Shown: positions 61,955-64,000 of the stretch, in pieces
Numbering within the stretch: position 1 is the first letter of the stretch
How the letters are laid out: every line of letters begins with the position of its first letter
Assembly: GCA_001986395.2 (NCBI GenBank)
Contig: MQVO02000033.1
Coordinates: 124,001 to 188,000 of the forward strand
DNA length: 64,000 nt
Source: Irpex lacteus
Taxonomy: Eukaryota > Basidiomycota > Agaricomycetes > Polyporales > Irpicaceae
Reading direction: 5' to 3'
The notes under the pieces: generated by a model
Database searches by the model: none
Told to the model about the DNA's origin: nothing
What the model saw: the letters and a program-made list of their open reading frames with translations, nothing else
Program-made: the position numbers and the translations under genes

Positions 61955-63345
61955 TTACTCCTCTTCCGGCTCAGTGGCACGCAGACGTAGTACTACATCC
62001 TCCGGCAAGTCGGTGCACATCTCCCGTAACTGGCTCTCCATAAAACGCATAACTTGCTCGTCAAGTTTCTTCTCCATCAAGTTGTCAACAAACGTGACTG
62101 TGCGCAACGAGCGAGAGGCACGTAGCGCACGAAAGATGTCGTCTCGGTGTCCGGAGTGGTTGCAGGAAAAAGTGAACGTCTCCAGGTTGTCGTGCCCCGC
62201 TACGGCCTCGATGAGTACGCAGAGCGCTGTTAGGTATACCGCGTTGCGTATGACGGCCGGTGTGGCACGGATGGTCAGGTGTTTGAGCTCTGTGCAGGAG
62301 GAAAGGCTGAGGCGGTCTGCGATATTCGCCACGGGGTCTACACGAGTTTAAGGATGAGTGGGCGTGTAAATGCAGATTCGTCGGGTAGTCTCACCTGCCA
62401 TATGAGCCAGGATGCCTGAGACGTCCAGCTTCAGAGAATACAGTTTGGGACCGACAGCAGAAAGTAAAGACCCCAACGGTGCAGGGTCCCATGGAAAAGA
62501 AGTTAGGATGTGGATTGTGGTCAGTGTAGTTGCTGTAGCAGTCCGTCGCAGCATTTCAAGCCAGAACTCAGTCCCAGAGGCGACGTCGTCTATGACCAGC
62601 TTCTTCACGCGAAGATTCTTCGGGATGGACTGAGCAAGGACAGTGTCAAACTGATTCTCGCCGTCTGGCTCCGATGGTTTGGGTTCGAAGCGAAGGTATT
62701 GTAACGTGAGTGTGTCTATTTCGGAGAAAATACCGAGGACGTCTAGGAAGTGTTCGGGGGTATGATGAGTGGCTGCGCCTCCATACGCTAGTTCTAGAGA
62801 TTGGAGAGCAAAGCGATCTTTGGGAGGAGAAAGACGTGGGGCATTCTTGTGGTCAGTGTGATGCACATGGAAGAGAGACAGATCTGTGAGGTGGGGAAGT
62901 GACGTGAGGATAGCTGCCAAAGCCCACGGTGAGACGATAGGTCGTAGGTTAGGATATTGGCCGTTGATGCGCAGTCTCTGAACGTGCACGGCGATAGAGT
63001 TTGGGCTGTGAATGAAGCCTTCAAACCCTTGCAGCTTCTGCCTACCAGAGAGTTCTAGGGAAGAGAAGAGATGGAACCTGGCGGCGTCGTTCCATTGGTG
63101 GGAGAGGACAGAACAGCGGAGTAGGGCAGGTATGTCGTCGTGTAGGAAGTCGACAATGTAGTCGACCACTTCCTGTGGTAGATCCAAGGGTTCAGAGCGA
63201 CCTCTTGTGCAAAGTGAGCTATGTAATGACACGGTGTTTAATAAGCCTTCGCTTACAGTGTTCCGACCCGCTTTCCTACTTTCAATAGCTTTGCTAGCTT
63301 TGACCTTCGACTCGAGATCCCGACCGACGCGAGCAGACCCACCAT
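61955..63345 (-). CDS. F-box protein (second of a tandem pair)
   Basis: The body (62395-63218) and a last exon (61955-62335) join in phase (AHMAG, then DPVANIADRL) across a GTGAGA...GTAG intron. The F-box is LPQEVVDYIVDFLHDDIPALLRCSVLSHQWNDAARFHLF. Leucine-rich pieces follow (LPHLTDLSLFHVHH, FSEIDTLTLQYLRF, LKHLTIRATP). The long frame has only a GTG head, so a first exon is needed; one from 63345 (MVGLLASVGISS) matches in phase but implies a 38-nt intron, which is very short, so the start is tentative. Function as for its neighbour: a likely SCF substrate receptor of unknown target. Confidence 0.75.
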
Positions 63346-63602
63346 TCTACGCTCGTAGAATACTCGTCTGAGGCTGCTGGTCGCCTGGAAGAGAACTGGG
63401 AGACGAGCGTGAGCATGGTCGTGGTTACGAATCGGCTCCGGGGCCACTGTGCGGGGTCAGGAACAATTCCACGTGATTCGTGCGTCGATCTCGTCAGTGC
63501 GTCCGAAGGTGAGTCTAAGTTTGAGGCTCTTCAACTTTGGGCAAGGCTTTTACAGCCGCCTTCTCCTGGTTTCCTCTATACCCCTCCGGCTGGCCCTGTA
63601 CT

Positions 63603-64000
63603 ATGCTCGCGGCTTGTACCAAAAATGCTTTATTTGTTCTCGACGCTACGACTCTGAAGAACCCGCCGACAACAGTGCCGGTCACGACATCTCTATCTCA
63701 ACGACCCACCGCCAGTGCTTGGGCAGCAGACAACAGCTGCTTGTACGTTGCTGGTTCTAATGACATATCTAAGTTCAGTCCCACTGGATATCTATACTCG
63801 TCTACTATTCCCCTATCTCGCCCACCCACTGCTCTTATAACCAAGGATAACGGCGATACCCTCATTTATACGTCCGGCAATGAAATTGCCCTCTTGCAGT
63901 CAACCACTGGACAGGAGCTATCCAAACTAGACTTACAGGACCAGGATGCCACATTACTCTCTCTATCTCAAGATGAGACGCTAATTGCCGTATGCTTGAC
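63603..64000 (+). CDS. WD40-like beta-propeller protein, N-terminus (partial)
   Basis: The frame opens with an ATG at 63603 (MLAACTKNALFVLDATTL) and stays open to the window edge (132 codons). Repeated segments of about 40 residues are visible: ALFVLDATTLKNPP, ASAWAADNSCLYVAGSNDISKFSP, ALITKDNGDTLIYTSGNEIALLQSTTG and ATLLSLSQDETLIAVC. They have the beta-strand spacing of WD40 blades without the WD dipeptides. The alternation fits an N-terminal propeller as in UTP-type or NEDD1-like proteins, but I cannot name the family from this part. No intron is needed. Divergent from the second F-box gene (257 nt). Confidence 0.7.
   Translation, partial: MLAACTKNALFVLDATTLKNPPTTVPVTTSLSQRPTASAWAADNSCLYVAGSNDISKFSPTGYLYSSTIPLSRPPTALITKDNGDTLIYTSGNEIALLQSTTGQELSKLDLQDQDATLLSLSQDETLIAVCL

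Noticed and set aside
61620..62351. 243-codon plus-strand frame
   Set aside because: It overlaps the last exon of the F-box gene on the other strand and has no family resemblance.

Overview
This window is eukaryotic nuclear DNA from a filamentous fungus, most likely an Agaricomycete-type basidiomycete. The signs are dense genes on both strands, many short GT-AG introns of roughly 50-70 nt, split tRNA genes, intergenic gaps of a few hundred bases, and families typical of these fungi (SCAMP, F-box/LRR proteins, a Ser/Thr/Pro-rich barwin-like secreted protein). I saw no bacterial operons, CRISPR array, phage or intact transposon. Most genes were rebuilt by joining exons by eye, so exon ends are predictions.

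Layout. 1-5 kb: C-terminus of Mediator MED16, ribosomal protein RPL7 (uL30) with a probable intronic box C/D snoRNA, an unrecognised LRR-like protein and a dual-specificity phosphatase. 5-16 kb: NatB subunit NAA25, the tiny gene NCE101, proteasome assembly chaperone PAC3, the SEACAT/GATOR2 subunit WDR59/Mtc5, and RLP24. 16.5-29 kb: autophagy lipid-transfer protein ATG2, a glyoxylate/hydroxypyruvate reductase-like dehydrogenase, orotate phosphoribosyltransferase and a RibD-like deaminase. 29-40 kb: SPT6, a four-helix membrane protein, SCAMP and PAB1. 40.5-50.3 kb: intron-containing tRNA-Asn, a 98-codon orphan gene, CSM3/TIPIN, N-terminal protein methyltransferase, mitochondrial adenylate kinase and a COQ11-like protein. 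50-64 kb: a secreted double-psi-beta-barrel protein, SRP54, SAGA subunit SPT8, two tandem F-box genes separated by an intron-containing tRNA-Phe, and the start of a WD40 protein.

The genes are mostly housekeeping: transcription (MED16, SPT6, SPT8), translation and ribosome assembly (RPL7, RLP24, PAB1, NAA25, NTMT1, two tRNAs), protein targeting (SRP54, SCAMP, NCE101), proteolysis, TORC1/autophagy (WDR59, ATG2) and metabolism. They are not an operon-like system. Seven gene pairs are divergent and share intergenic regions of about 160-430 bp. The most interesting items are the RPL7 intron RNA, a recurrent use of very small coding exons, the secreted protein's N-terminal cysteine module, and several short genes without a recognised function. 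I did not find convincing evidence for a wholly new multi-gene system.
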